Assembly: GCF_000332155.1 (NCBI RefSeq)
Contig: NZ_KB235898.1
Coordinates: 791,499-855,498, forward strand
Direction: 5' to 3'
From: Kamptonema formosum PCC 6407
GTDB taxonomy: Bacteria; Cyanobacteriota; Cyanobacteriia; Cyanobacteriales; Microcoleaceae
DNA: 64,000 nucleotides
In this document: positions 35,074 to 44,419 of the stretch, in pieces
Numbering within the stretch: the first letter of the stretch is position 1
Layout of the letters: each line of letters starts with the position of its first letter
The notes under the pieces: generated by a model
Databases searched by the model: none
Told to the model about the DNA's origin: nothing
What the model saw: only the letters and a program-made list of their open reading frames with translations
Made by a program: the position numbers and the translations under genes

Positions 35074-35700
35074 TTATGCGGAGCTACTAGGAGGGGGAGC
35101 CTTACCGTTTTCCTCATTCTTAAAGTATGCCCGATGGGGAAACAGCGTCGTCATCAGACTATTTATGTGAGCTTGACCGTGCATAATCCCCATGGACATT
35201 GCAGGTTCTGGCGATCGCTCTTCTTTGGCTGACTCCGGTACTGACTGTGCGATTTGTTCCGGTACTGGCTCTGAGCTCGCCTCTGCTGTCGCGGGGACTT
35301 CCACAGGCGGCTTAGCAGGCTGTGGAGCTTCTACACTTGCCGTTACTTGGCGGCTACTATCTCCGATCAAAGAACCAGCAGCCAACATTTGCGAGTTCTC
35401 AATTGCAGGATTTAAAATTGTCACCCCTGAGCCAATACAGGCATTAGCGCCAATTTTCCCAGCACCTACCACCAGCACCCCTGTTCCCAGGATAACGCCA
35501 GCTTCTACGATCAGAGTACCTCCACGGGCGTGGAGGATCGTGCCCATACCGATGCAAGCACCGGATGCGATCGCTATTTTACTATCCGGCTCAGCTTTGA
35601 GGATGACACCAGGCGCGATCGCCGCGCCCTCATCAACAGTTACATCGCCACTCACATAAATCTGAGAGTTGCTAAGTAGTTGCAGTGGCGATACGTACAT
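35074..35700 (-). CDS. ccmN: CcmN, carboxysome core-to-shell adaptor
   Basis: The 208-residue protein has left-handed beta-helix hexapeptide repeats over residues 8-115 (repeated GAxI/VxxG pattern), a proline- and alanine-rich linker, and a C-terminal amphipathic peptide near residues 178-196 (INSLMTTLFPHRAYF). In beta-carboxysomes CcmN binds CcmM through the helix domain and recruits the CcmK2 shell through the C-terminal encapsulation peptide. Both parts are present here. It sits between ccmM and ccmO as in most beta-cyanobacteria. Confidence 0.95.
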   Translation of the reverse strand: MYVSPLQLLSNSQIYVSGDVTVDEGAAIAPGVILKAEPDSKIAIASGACIGMGTILHARGGTLIVEAGVILGTGVLVVGAGKIGANACIGSGVTILNPAIENSQMLAAGSLIGDSSRQVTASVEAPQPAKPPVEVPATAEASSEPVPEQIAQSVPESAKEERSPEPAMSMGIMHGQAHINSLMTTLFPHRAYFKNEENGKAPPPSSSA

Positions 35701-35862
35701 AATTGGTAATTGCTAATTGCTAATTGCTAATAAAAGCAGTACCTACCCGATGGAAAACTGCTAGAGCGGTTTTAAGGGAGGGTTTAGCGGATATTTTTGC
35801 AACCAACAGATAACTTCTGTACAAAACCCGCCCACTGCGATCGGGGCGGGTTCAACAGATAT

Positions 35863-37512
35863 TTAAGGACGTTGGATGAGTTCTTCAAGAACCCGCCGCT
35901 TCGCTTTAGGGTCAATCCCAATCAAGCGCACGTATTCACCCTTATGCTCGTTCATACAGCCTTCCAGAGCAGCAAGCACTTCAGCTTCGCGATTGGAATC
36001 AATCGGAGAGCAAGTATGCCAAGAACTGGTACGGAAGCGGCGCTGATCGGCGTGTTCCGTACCAATTTTGTAACCTTGTGCCAGTAAGTTACGTACCTTC
36101 TCCACCGTCCCTTGAGCCAAGGAACCATTACTGGAATGAGAGCTATAAGCTTTAGAGCTATAAGCTGCCGAAGCTGTTCCCCCATTAGCCTTAGCTGTTT
36201 GAGCAACAGGGCCGTCTGGTCGCTGGATAATCTCTTCAAGTACCCGCCGCTTCGCTTTAGGGTCAATCCCAATCAAGCGCACGTATTCCCCTGCGTACTG
36301 AGTCATCAGCGCCTCGATCGCCGCAATTACTTGGGCTGTGCCTGTCGCCTGAATTGACGCTCCGCTTTGCCAAGAACTGGTGCGGAAACGACGTTGGTCG
36401 GCGTGTTCAGTACCAACTTTGTAACCCTGAGCCAAAAGGCCGCGTACTTGTTCGGCAACTTCTGCACTCAACTTGCCACTTGACACAGAACCACTACTGT
36501 GATTACCGTAAGCAACTTTCCCATTAGACTTCGGAGCCGCAGAACCATTAGAGTTATTCTCTCCTGGCCGTTGGATAATTTCTTCCAAAACACGACGCTT
36601 AGCCTTGGGGTCAATCCCAATCAAGCGCACATATTCACCCTTGTGCTCGTTCATCAAAGATTCCAGAGTCGCGAAGACCTCACCTTCACGCTTACCTTGC
36701 AAAGAAGGCCCGCTTTGCCAAGAACTGGTGCGGAAGCGACGCTGGTCTGCATATTCTGTTCCAATGTTGTAACCTTGAGCCAAGAGGTTGCGTACCTGCT
36801 CAACGGTTTGCTGATTCAATTGGCTACTTGACGAGCCTGCATAGCTAGTTTGCATCTTCGGCGACCCATTTTTAGATGATGATTTATTCCGTTCGTCACG
36901 AAGCGGCGATATGCACGCGATGTTATCAGCGCAGCGATAACCTGCTCTGAGAGCATCATTAATTCCCACTACGTGGCGGGCAAAATGCAAATCCGCGTCG
37001 TGGACATCCGGCAAGCGGTCAGCTTGTTGCTGGTTAGTAATGATTGCTCCCGAAGGCACATACTTACCTTCGGGAATTTCCACATCCTGAATTAGCGCGT
37101 GCATCATGATAATGCAGCCATTATTCACTCTGGCATTAAACACAGTTGAGCGAAAGCCGATAAAGCAATCGTCACCGACATAAGCCGGGCCGTGAATTAA
37201 GGCCATGTGGGTAATAGAAGTATTTTTCCCAATCCAAACGGAATAAGACTTGCCATCGTCCCCTTCTACTCTGCCTTGCTCTAGACCGTGAATTACTACT
37301 CCGTCTTGAATGTTAGTTCCGTCCCCAATTTGGAAAGGAGTACCTTCATCAGCCCGGATAGATGTTCCCGGAGCAATCAGCACGTTAGAACCAACTTGCA
37401 CGTCTCCAATAATATTGGAAAAAGAATGCACGTAGGCTGTATCGTGAATTTTTGGCTCGGCTAAGTTCTTCGACCAAGGAGTCGGGGGAGCCGCAATGCT
37501 GCGGACTGCCAT
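35863..37512 (-). CDS. ccmM: CcmM, carboxysome scaffold with gamma-carbonic anhydrase and three SSUL domains
   Basis: The 549-residue protein has an N-terminal gamma-carbonic anhydrase domain and three Rubisco small-subunit-like (SSUL) domains of about 80 residues, each starting VRxLLAQGYxxGTE and ending KRRVLEExIQRP. The zinc ligands H75, H102 and H107 are present. The cysteine pair C194 and C200 (YRCADNIAC), which forms the activating disulfide in Thermosynechococcus CcmM, is also present, so the anhydrase is probably active. CcmM binds Rubisco through the SSUL domains and builds the carboxysome core. In this family an internal start gives a short form with SSUL domains only; Met220 could serve here, although no strong ribosome site precedes it. 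It lies between ccmL and ccmN. Confidence 0.97.
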   Translation of the reverse strand: MAVRSIAAPPTPWSKNLAEPKIHDTAYVHSFSNIIGDVQVGSNVLIAPGTSIRADEGTPFQIGDGTNIQDGVVIHGLEQGRVEGDDGKSYSVWIGKNTSITHMALIHGPAYVGDDCFIGFRSTVFNARVNNGCIIMMHALIQDVEIPEGKYVPSGAIITNQQQADRLPDVHDADLHFARHVVGINDALRAGYRCADNIACISPLRDERNKSSSKNGSPKMQTSYAGSSSSQLNQQTVEQVRNLLAQGYNIGTEYADQRRFRTSSWQSGPSLQGKREGEVFATLESLMNEHKGEYVRLIGIDPKAKRRVLEEIIQRPGENNSNGSAAPKSNGKVAYGNHSSGSVSSGKLSAEVAEQVRGLLAQGYKVGTEHADQRRFRTSSWQSGASIQATGTAQVIAAIEALMTQYAGEYVRLIGIDPKAKRRVLEEIIQRPDGPVAQTAKANGGTASAAYSSKAYSSHSSNGSLAQGTVEKVRNLLAQGYKIGTEHADQRRFRTSSWHTCSPIDSNREAEVLAALEGCMNEHKGEYVRLIGIDPKAKRRVLEELIQRP

Positions 37513-37596
37513 AATTACATTTCTCCTACATTGAACAAAATTTTGTTAACAGTTAACAGTTAACAGTTAACAGTTAACAGTTAACAAATTGCATAA

Positions 37597-37899
37597 CTAG
37601 CGGGAATCGTCCTTTTTACTGTAAATGAGGCGATTTTCTACACTGACAGTATCAATAATCCCTACTACGAGAGCGTCTATCGGACGATGTTCGTTCCCTT
37701 CTGCTTGACGGGCGGCACTGCCGCGAGTAACTAGAACCCACTCATCAAAACCAGCGCCTACACTATCTGCTGCCACCTCATATCCGGGCATGGGTGCGCC
37801 TTCCTCATCTATAAACTGCAACAGCAGCAGTTTTGATCCTCTGAGACTCGGCTCTTTTTGGTTACTGACAACTGTGCCGCGAACTTTGGCAATTTGCAT
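37597..37899 (-). CDS. ccmL: CcmL, carboxysome vertex protein
   Basis: The 100-residue protein belongs to the CcmL/EutN family, whose pentamers close the vertices of the shell. Recognised by MQIAKVRGTVVSNQKEPSLR, LLLLQFIDEEG, GAGFDEWVLVTRGSAAR and the C-terminal DALVVGIIDTV. Length is normal. It lies between ccmK1 and ccmM, with a GTTAACA tandem repeat between its start side neighbour ccmM and itself at about 37545-37585. Confidence 0.97.
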   Translation of the reverse strand: MQIAKVRGTVVSNQKEPSLRGSKLLLLQFIDEEGAPMPGYEVAADSVGAGFDEWVLVTRGSAARQAEGNEHRPIDALVVGIIDTVSVENRLIYSKKDDSR

Positions 37900-38039
37900 T
37901 TGATGGGATTGGGAAGTTTTGATGTGTTAAGCCTGAAATCTTAAGTCTGAAAGCTCAAGTCTGAAGTCTCAAGTCTGAAGTCTAAAATCTGAAGTCTAAA
38001 ATCGAGTTTTATCCTTCACGCTTCATTAGATGCTCCGTC

Positions 38040-38381
38040 TTATGGTCTGTTCAGAGGGCGGATGCCGCTGACGCTTTCCCGGAACTGTTCTACAGCTTCG
38101 GTGTAGCGGATGGGCAGGACGTATTCTAGGTTTTCGTGGGGACGAGCGATGATGTGGGTAGACAAAACTTGGCCGCCATTAACTCGCTTGACTGACTCAA
38201 CGCCAGCGGCGACTGAGGCTTGCACTTCTGAAACGTCACCCCGGACAATTACTGTCACGCGAGCGCTACCGATTTTTTCATAGCCTACGAGGGTGACGCG
38301 AGCGGCTTTCACCATCGCGTCGGCAGCTTCTACCACTGCTGGGAAACCGAGGGTTTCGATCATGCCTACTGCAATTGCCAT
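38040..38381 (-). CDS. ccmK1: CcmK1-type carboxysome shell protein
   Basis: The 113-residue single BMC-domain protein forms hexamers that tile the carboxysome facets. It reads [40 protein letters not shown] and [13 protein letters not shown], nearly identical to the upstream CcmK but with a longer C-terminal tail (GIRPLNRP). The longer tail and second position in the operon fit CcmK1. The pore motif KIGS is present. The pair probably arose by duplication. Confidence 0.93.
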   Translation of the reverse strand: MAIAVGMIETLGFPAVVEAADAMVKAARVTLVGYEKIGSARVTVIVRGDVSEVQASVAAGVESVKRVNGGQVLSTHIIARPHENLEYVLPIRYTEAVEQFRESVSGIRPLNRP

Positions 38382-38466
38382 TGGTTTGACTCCTAAATTA
38401 AGATTTGCAGAAATATACGTTTGATAAGAAGGGGTTGCAGTTTGCTTGAGGGCAAACTTGCAATTT

Positions 38467-38778
38467 TTAGTAGCCTCGGAATTGTTCTACGGCTTCGGTG
38501 TAACGAATTGGCAGAACGTATTCGAGGTTTTCGTGAGGGCGGGCGATGATGTGGGTGGAGACTACTTCTCCGCCGTTTACCCGTTTGACTGATTCAACGC
38601 CGGCGGCGACTGAGGCTTGCACTTCTGAGACATCGCCCCGGATGATGACTGTCACGCGGGCGCTGCCGATTTTTTCGTAGCCGACAAGGGTGACGCGCGC
38701 AGCTTTCACCATCGCGTCAGCGGCTTCGACTATAGCCGGGAAGCCTTTTGTTTCAATCATTCCAACAGCAATTGACAT
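38467..38778 (-). CDS. ccmK2: CcmK2-type carboxysome shell protein
   Basis: The 103-residue single BMC-domain shell protein is the first gene of the carboxysome operon. It shows [20 protein letters not shown], the pore motif KIGS and the usual end [11 protein letters not shown] strong ribosome-binding site (AAAGGAGAT) precedes the ATG, as expected for the most abundant shell protein. Its leader contains possible RNA structure. The name K2 instead of K1 rests on operon position and length. Confidence 0.94.
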   Translation of the reverse strand: MSIAVGMIETKGFPAIVEAADAMVKAARVTLVGYEKIGSARVTVIIRGDVSEVQASVAAGVESVKRVNGGEVVSTHIIARPHENLEYVLPIRYTEAVEQFRGY

Positions 38779-39309
38779 ATTCGATCTCCTTTGAGATTTA
38801 GCAGAATCAAAGGTGCAAATCTTTGAGATTTCTGAAAATTTGGACGGGAAGCCCCACCCATTTCAGCCTGGGAAAACGGTTTTAACGTTACCTATTTTAA
38901 GAATAGGAGAATGGGGCCCCGTTGACAATATAAACCGCCATTATAATTTTTAATAAGAAAAATTAAATTTAGTAATGCGTCAATTAACTTAATAATTCTT
39001 TAATAAAGTTAATATTCATAGATGTACTTGCCTTTCAATTATCGCAATTATGATCTAATTTGTTGAATAAGTAAATATGCTGATATAACTTCAGTTTGCT
39101 GTGGGGGATGGGGCAGATTTTTGGCGATCGCACTTTCTACTATTTGGGGCTCAAAGCGGTATATTTAAACAAAATAGAAAGTATTTTGCCAAAACTCTAT
39201 AATCCAACTTTGGTCTGACTTCTAGAGTTGATCGGACTTACGCGGCAGATCCCCCAAACCCCGATTTTCGGGGGCAATTCCTCAAAGTGAAATTTCAAGG
39301 ATAAATTCA
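38779..39309. promoter_or_regulatory. divergent ccm / ndhF intergenic region with a potentially structured ccm leader
   Basis: This 531-base region must hold the promoters of both the ccm operon (minus) and the ndhF operon (plus). On the ccm leader side, GCCCCA (38851-38856) can pair with TGGGGC (38912-38917). The closed stem holds three small hairpins: CCCA/TGGG (38857-38872), AACG/CGTT (38875-38889) and CCTATT/AATAGG (38891-38907). No protein gene is seen. A GGACTTACGC end like that of the palindrome at 42918 lies near 39235. Confidence 0.45.
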
Positions 39310-41184
39310 ATGACTCAGTTCCTCCTGCAAAGCTGTTGGTGGATACCTTTATACGGCGTGTTCGGTGCGGTTTTAACCTTGCCTTGGTCAACTGGAAGCA
39401 TCCGCAGGACGGGCCCTCGGCCAGCGGCCTACTTTAATTTATTGATGACTGTGTTCGCCTTCATACATGGGTCAATTTTATTCAGGGCGACTTGGGGTCA
39501 AGATCCTCAACAGTTACTCCTGCATTGGCTACAAGCGGGTGACTTAGATTTGTCTTTTGCTCTAGAAATCTCCTCATTGAGCGTGGGTGCAATGGAGTTG
39601 GTAACGGGTTTGAGCTTGATAGCGCAAATCTATGCCTTGGGATACATGGAAAAAGACTGGGCTCTGGCTCGATTTTTCGCGTTGCTGGGCTTTTTTGAAG
39701 GGGCGATTAGCGGGATTGCGATCAGCGATTCGCTGTTTCTGACTTATGCTTTGCTGGAAATGCTGACGCTTTCGACTTATCTATTGGTGGGGTTCTGGTA
39801 CGCTCAACCTTTGGTAGTGACGGCTGCTAGGGATGCGTTTTTGACGAAGCGGGTGGGTGATGTGTTGCTGCTGATGGGAGTGGTGACGCTTTCGACGCTG
39901 GCGGGGAGTTTGAATTTTGCGGATTTGGAACGGTGGGCACAAACTGCAACTTTACCACCGCTGACGGCGACTTTGTTGGGCTTGGCTTTGATTGCCGGGC
40001 CCATTGGCAAGTGCGCTCAATTTCCCCTGCATTTGTGGCTGGATGAGGCGATGGAGGGGCCAAATCCGGCTTCTATTTTGCGGAATACGGTGGTGGTGGC
40101 GACGGGAGCTTATGTGTTGATTAAGCTACAGCCTGTTTTGGCGCTGTCGCCGCTGACTGGTATGACTTTGGAGATTATTGGGACTGTGACTGCGATCGGG
40201 GCTTCGCTGGTAGCGATCGCCCAAATTGATATTAAGCGGGCATTTTCCCATTCGACAAGTGCTTATCTGGGTTTGGTGTTCATTGCGGTGGGTCAGAATC
40301 ATGTAGATATAGCTCTGCTGTTGCTATTTACGCACGCGATCGCCAAAGCCCTATTATTTATGAGCGCCGGCTCAATTATTTTGACAACTAACACTCAAGA
40401 CTTGACAGAAATGGGTGGTTTGTGGTCAAAAATGCCTGCTACAACTATTGCTTACGTTGTCGGCGCTACAAGTATGGTGGCGGTACTACCCCTGGGAAGT
40501 TTTTGGGCGATGCGGCGCTGGATTAATGGTTTTTGGATAGTTCCTTGGTGGCTAGTTGCAGTGTTGCTGTTGGTGAATTGTTTAACGACTTTGAATTTAA
40601 CTCGCGTATTTGGTTTAGTGTTTGCGGGCAAATCGCAACCGAAAACTCGCAGAGCTCCAGAGGTAGCATGGCCGATGGCTGTACCAATGGTATCGATGAT
40701 AGTGGTAGCGCTATTGATGCCTTTGATGTTGCAGAACTGGCAATTATTAATTAGTTGGAGTGGCCCTTGGGTTGACAATTCTGATGTCTGGTCTTTACAA
40801 CAGATTATTAATCAGTTAGATGTACCTTTATTGGCCCTGTCTGGCTTAGTTGGGGCGGTAATTGGAGGGGCGATTTACATTTACGATCTGTGGCCGAAAC
40901 CAGTGCGCCTCCCTTGGAAGTATTTGCAGGATTTGTTTGCTTATGACTTTTATATTGACCGGGTTTATCGGTTGACTGTGGTGTGGGCGGTTGAGATGAT
41001 TTCCAAGGCTAGCGCTTGGGTTGACCGCTATGCGATCGATGGGGTAGTTAATTTGTTTGGTTTAGCCACTCTTTTTAGTGGAGAAGGATTGAAGTATGGC
41101 GTTACTGGGCAGTCGCAATTTTATGTGCTGACTATTGTTGTGGGAGTGGGGATGTTGTTATTCCTGATGATTGGCATCTTTTAA
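39310..41184 (+). CDS. ndhF4: NdhF4-type subunit of the NDH-1 CO2-uptake complex
   Basis: The 624-residue, multi-helix membrane protein is of the NuoL/NdhF antiporter-like family. ISSLSVGAMELVTG, LTKRVGDVLLLMG, IAGPIGKCAQFPLHLWLDEAMEGP and FSHSTSAYLG are typical. It works with an NdhD and a Cup protein in thylakoid NDH-1 complexes that turn CO2 into bicarbonate. The following genes and the neighbouring ccm operon point to the constitutive NDH-1MS-prime form (F4/D4/CupB) more than the inducible F3/D3/CupA form, mainly because the Cup protein is short (390 residues). AAGGATA precedes the ATG. Confidence 0.85.
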   Translation: MTQFLLQSCWWIPLYGVFGAVLTLPWSTGSIRRTGPRPAAYFNLLMTVFAFIHGSILFRATWGQDPQQLLLHWLQAGDLDLSFALEISSLSVGAMELVTGLSLIAQIYALGYMEKDWALARFFALLGFFEGAISGIAISDSLFLTYALLEMLTLSTYLLVGFWYAQPLVVTAARDAFLTKRVGDVLLLMGVVTLSTLAGSLNFADLERWAQTATLPPLTATLLGLALIAGPIGKCAQFPLHLWLDEAMEGPNPASILRNTVVVATGAYVLIKLQPVLALSPLTGMTLEIIGTVTAIGASLVAIAQIDIKRAFSHSTSAYLGLVFIAVGQNHVDIALLLLFTHAIAKALLFMSAGSIILTTNTQDLTEMGGLWSKMPATTIAYVVGATSMVAVLPLGSFWAMRRWINGFWIVPWWLVAVLLLVNCLTTLNLTRVFGLVFAGKSQPKTRRAPEVAWPMAVPMVSMIVVALLMPLMLQNWQLLISWSGPWVDNSDVWSLQQIINQLDVPLLALSGLVGAVIGGAIYIYDLWPKPVRLPWKYLQDLFAYDFYIDRVYRLTVVWAVEMISKASAWVDRYAIDGVVNLFGLATLFSGEGLKYGVTGQSQFYVLTIVVGVGMLLFLMIGIF

Positions 41185-41372
41185 CCCCAGAAGTTGGGTT
41201 AGCCGCCGCGCTTTGGCCGATGAATGCAGATGAATTAAATTTCTATTGGGGGATTTGTATTTGTTTGCATTTTCATCTGCAATCTATTAGTTTTTTTTGG
41301 AAGTGGGAAAGGTGGATTTTGATATGATATCACTCAAACTCAATGGGTGTGCAATAGGGGGAAAGTTAATTG

Positions 41373-42872
41373 ATGCTTAGTGCTTTAATCTGGATACCAA
41401 TATTAGGGGCGGCTGTAATTGGGTTTTGGCCAGGAGTCATCGCGCCTAATATTTCTCGGAAGATCTCGCTTGTAATTGCTGGTGCAGCTTTCCTGTGGTC
41501 TGTATTCTTAGCAACTCAGTTCGATCCTAGTGTTGGTGGTTTACAGTTCTCTGAATTTCTCCCCTGGATAAAACCCTTGGGATTAAACTATAACCTGGGT
41601 ATTGATGGCTTATCTTTACCTTTGGTAATTTTAAATAGCCTGTTGACAGGTATCGCCATCTATAGTACAGATGAATCTATCCACAGACCGAGAGTTTATT
41701 ATGCTTTAATGCTGCTGATAGCTGGCGGAGTTGCTGGTGCATTCTTGGCTCAAAATTTGTTGCTGTTCTTCCTATTTTTTGAGATAGAACTAATCCCACT
41801 TTATCTGCTAATTGCCATTTGGGGAGGCGCTCGCAAAGGCTATGCAGCTACTAAGTTTTTGCTCTACACTGCGGTTGCGGGAATTCTGGTATTAGCATCT
41901 TTCTTAGGTGTAGTTTGGTTCAGCGGGGCTGGCAGTTTTGATTTAGAAACGTTGCAGGCATCGTCTTTACCATTGAGAACCCAAATCATTTTACTAACTG
42001 GAATTTTGGTAGCATTTGCAATTAAAATTCCTTTAGTTCCCTTTCATACTTGGCTACCTGATGCTCACGTTGAAGCTTCCACACCAGTTTCCGTATTACT
42101 AGCAGGCGTACTGCTGAAATTGGGAACTTATGGGATGTTGCGATTTGGGTTAGGTTTATTTCCCCAAGCGTGGGCAATCTTATCCCCTTGGTTAGCAAGT
42201 TGGGCAGTTGTCAGCGTGCTCTATGGGGCAAGTTGTGCGATCGCGCAAAAAGACATGAAAAAAATGGTAGCCTATAGTTCTATCGCCCACATGGGTTATA
42301 TCCTATTAGGAAGTGCCGCCGCTACTCCAGTGAGTTTAATCGGAACTGTCCTGCAAATGGTCAGTCACGGCTTAATTTCCGGGCTGCTATTTCTCAGCGT
42401 TGGTGTTGTTTACAAAAAATCCGGCAGTCGCGATTTAGACACAATTAAAGGTTTACTCAATCCCGAACGTGGATTGCCCATGATTGGAACTTTAATGATT
42501 TTAGGAGTAATGGCAAGTGCAGGTATCCCCGGCATGGCGGGATTCATTGCTGAGTTTTTAGTGTTTCGGGGAAGTATGCCTGTATTTCCCGTGCAAACAT
42601 TGCTGTGCATGATTGGCACGGGCTTAACTTCAGTGTACTTTTTAATCATGGTTAACCGCGCCTTTTTCGGTCGGCTTTCCGATTTAGTGATTAACTTACC
42701 TCAAGTATTGTGGCGCGATCGCATTCCCCCAATGATACTAGCTGTAATCATTATTATTTTAGGATTGCTGCCCAGCGTAGTAGTTGGACTCAGCGAGGCC
42801 ACAGCCACAGCAATAGTAGCACCAGTGCAGTCTGTAGTCCAACTATCTCAAAGCTTTGATTCAAAGCTCTAG
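41373..42872 (+). CDS. ndhD4: NdhD4-type subunit of the NDH-1 CO2-uptake complex
   Basis: The 499-residue integral membrane protein is of the NuoM/NdhD family: YNLGIDGLSLPLVILNSLL, FFEIELIPLYLLIAIWGG, PLVPFHTWLPDAHVEASTP and MKKMVAYSSIAHMGYILLG, with the conserved Glu and Lys of the proton channel. An in-frame TTG lies one codon upstream (41370), but the ATG at 41373 with AGGGGG before it is preferred. It follows ndhF by 188 bases and precedes cupB. Assignment as D4 or D3 depends on the whole operon. Confidence 0.85.
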   Translation: MLSALIWIPILGAAVIGFWPGVIAPNISRKISLVIAGAAFLWSVFLATQFDPSVGGLQFSEFLPWIKPLGLNYNLGIDGLSLPLVILNSLLTGIAIYSTDESIHRPRVYYALMLLIAGGVAGAFLAQNLLLFFLFFEIELIPLYLLIAIWGGARKGYAATKFLLYTAVAGILVLASFLGVVWFSGAGSFDLETLQASSLPLRTQIILLTGILVAFAIKIPLVPFHTWLPDAHVEASTPVSVLLAGVLLKLGTYGMLRFGLGLFPQAWAILSPWLASWAVVSVLYGASCAIAQKDMKKMVAYSSIAHMGYILLGSAAATPVSLIGTVLQMVSHGLISGLLFLSVGVVYKKSGSRDLDTIKGLLNPERGLPMIGTLMILGVMASAGIPGMAGFIAEFLVFRGSMPVFPVQTLLCMIGTGLTSVYFLIMVNRAFFGRLSDLVINLPQVLWRDRIPPMILAVIIIILGLLPSVVVGLSEATATAIVAPVQSVVQLSQSFDSKL

Positions 42873-42917
42873 TAAACAAGCATCTCAGTCCTTTTGAAAG
42901 TTTTTTACTCTGACATG

Positions 42918-43001
42918 ACTTACGCAGGATCGCAGTACGGCCGCCATCTTGACGGTGACTTTACCGCCAAGATGGTAGCGTTACGTAAAGCTTGCGTAAG
43001 T
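42918..43001. repeat. 84-bp palindromic element between ndhD4 and cupB
   Basis: Outer arms ACTTACGCA (42918-42926) and TGCGTAAGT (42993-43001) pair exactly. Inner arms CCATCTTG (42944-42951) and CAAGATGG (42968-42975) also pair, with a CGGT/ACCG tip. It resembles a small non-coding transposable element (MITE-like) or an internal attenuator inside the operon. Confidence 0.7.
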
Positions 43002-43095
43002 TCTATCTGAAAAGGAATAAATTGCTTCTTTCTTACTAACCCAAAACAGTCAGAATAAGAACAGATAAAAAAATAGTTATAGAGAGTGAACCCAA

Positions 43096-44268
43096 ATGAC
43101 AAGAACTGCATTAAAACCATCTACCCATATTCTCAGCTCTTACATCCAACGTTTAGAATCTGGCGAAGCTTTACTTCCTGACTCAGCCGAAAATCTCGTA
43201 GAAGTCGTAGGGATTCTGAAAAGTTACGGTGTAGTTATTGGCGCTTATTCCGACAATCTGATCTACATTGCAGATAATCAATTTTTAGAACTTTTCCCCT
43301 TTTTCAAATACTTTAACGGCGAAATTAATCTGCCTAAATTGCTGCGTTACTGGTGGCACGATCGCATCAATTATGAATATGCCGAGTATTGCATGAGAAC
43401 GATGCTTTGGCACGGCGGCGGCGGTTTGGATACTTATTTAGATTCGCCAGAATTTTGCCACCTTGCTGAGAAGGCCATCAAAGCTAAAGTTAAAGGAAAT
43501 TGGCCAATTCTAGGACTCAATCGACTATTCCCTGACTTTTTGCTCGAACAAGTGCGAGTGCTAGCTTACTACAGCGGTTTAGGGCAATTCTGGCGAGTAA
43601 TGAGCGATATGTTTCTTGCTTTATCAGATCGCTACGATAAAGGAGAAATTAAATCAATTCCACAAGTTGTAGATCATATTAAAGCTGCTTTAGTAAAAGC
43701 AGCAAATAACCCGATTACCTACAGCGTCAAGATTGGCAATGAAGTCTATGATATCCTTCCTGCTGCTGCTGGCTTGACATTTTTAGTAGATGTCGCCGTG
43801 CCTTATGTCGAAGCGATTTTCTTCCGGGGAACTCCTTTCTTTGGCGTAATTTCCTACAATGCTCAAGCTCATCAAGTACCCTCAAATCAAGCAGACTTTG
43901 CCTACGGTGCTTTATATGCTGACCCTTTGCCGATAGGAGGTGGTGGCATTCCGCCGACTCAAGCAATGCAGGATATGCGGCATTTCTTGCCAGAGTATTT
44001 GCACGAAATTTATCGCATGAGTTGTCGGGGTGAAGATGATTTGCGGGTGCAAATTTGTCAGAGTTTTCAGAAGTCAATGTTTTGCGTAACAACAGCCGCA
44101 ATTTTAGGATTAGCACCTTATCCGATTGATACTTCTGATGCGGAGGAACAAAAGGCTAATCGTGCTTATTTGGAAAATTGGATGGATCGATTTGTAACGT
44201 CTCAATTAGACTTTGTTAATAAGCCAACGGAAAGAGCCTGTCAACTTTTCCCGGAAAGAAAGAGTTAG
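43096..44268 (+). CDS. cupB: CupB (ChpX)-type CO2 hydration protein
   Basis: The 390-residue soluble protein belongs to the cyanobacterial CO2 hydration family (CupA/CupB, ChpY/ChpX). It binds the NDH-1 membrane arm and converts CO2 to bicarbonate coupled to electron transport. Recognised by LLRYWWHDRINYEYAEYCM, WHGGGGLDTYLDSPEF and RLFPDFLLEQVR; conserved His and Cys residues in the first half may bind zinc. Its length matches CupB better than CupA (about 430 residues). It ends opposite leuS, with a perfect inverted repeat between them. Confidence 0.88.
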   Translation: MTRTALKPSTHILSSYIQRLESGEALLPDSAENLVEVVGILKSYGVVIGAYSDNLIYIADNQFLELFPFFKYFNGEINLPKLLRYWWHDRINYEYAEYCMRTMLWHGGGGLDTYLDSPEFCHLAEKAIKAKVKGNWPILGLNRLFPDFLLEQVRVLAYYSGLGQFWRVMSDMFLALSDRYDKGEIKSIPQVVDHIKAALVKAANNPITYSVKIGNEVYDILPAAAGLTFLVDVAVPYVEAIFFRGTPFFGVISYNAQAHQVPSNQADFAYGALYADPLPIGGGGIPPTQAMQDMRHFLPEYLHEIYRMSCRGEDDLRVQICQSFQKSMFCVTTAAILGLAPYPIDTSDAEEQKANRAYLENWMDRFVTSQLDFVNKPTERACQLFPERKS

Positions 44269-44291
44269 AATTAGCTCTTTGCATAGGGCCC

Positions 44292-44357
44292 AGAAACCGG
44301 GTTTTTTACGAAAATACTTCGTTATAACCCATAGACTCGGCAAAAAACCCGGTTTCT
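44292..44357. terminator. AGAAACCGGGTTTTTT inverted repeat between convergent cupB and leuS
   Basis: AGAAACCGGGTTTTTT at 44292-44307 is exactly inverted as AAAAAACCCGGTTTCT at 44342-44357 with a 34-base loop. T runs follow the first arm in either direction. It sits between two converging genes. The same element recurs at 57702-57767 and as a single arm at 51039-51054. Confidence 0.65.
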
Positions 44358-44419
44358 TTAGTCGCAGAGTAATTACCAATTACCAATTACAAAAACTGAC
44401 TATTAGCAAAACGAACAGT

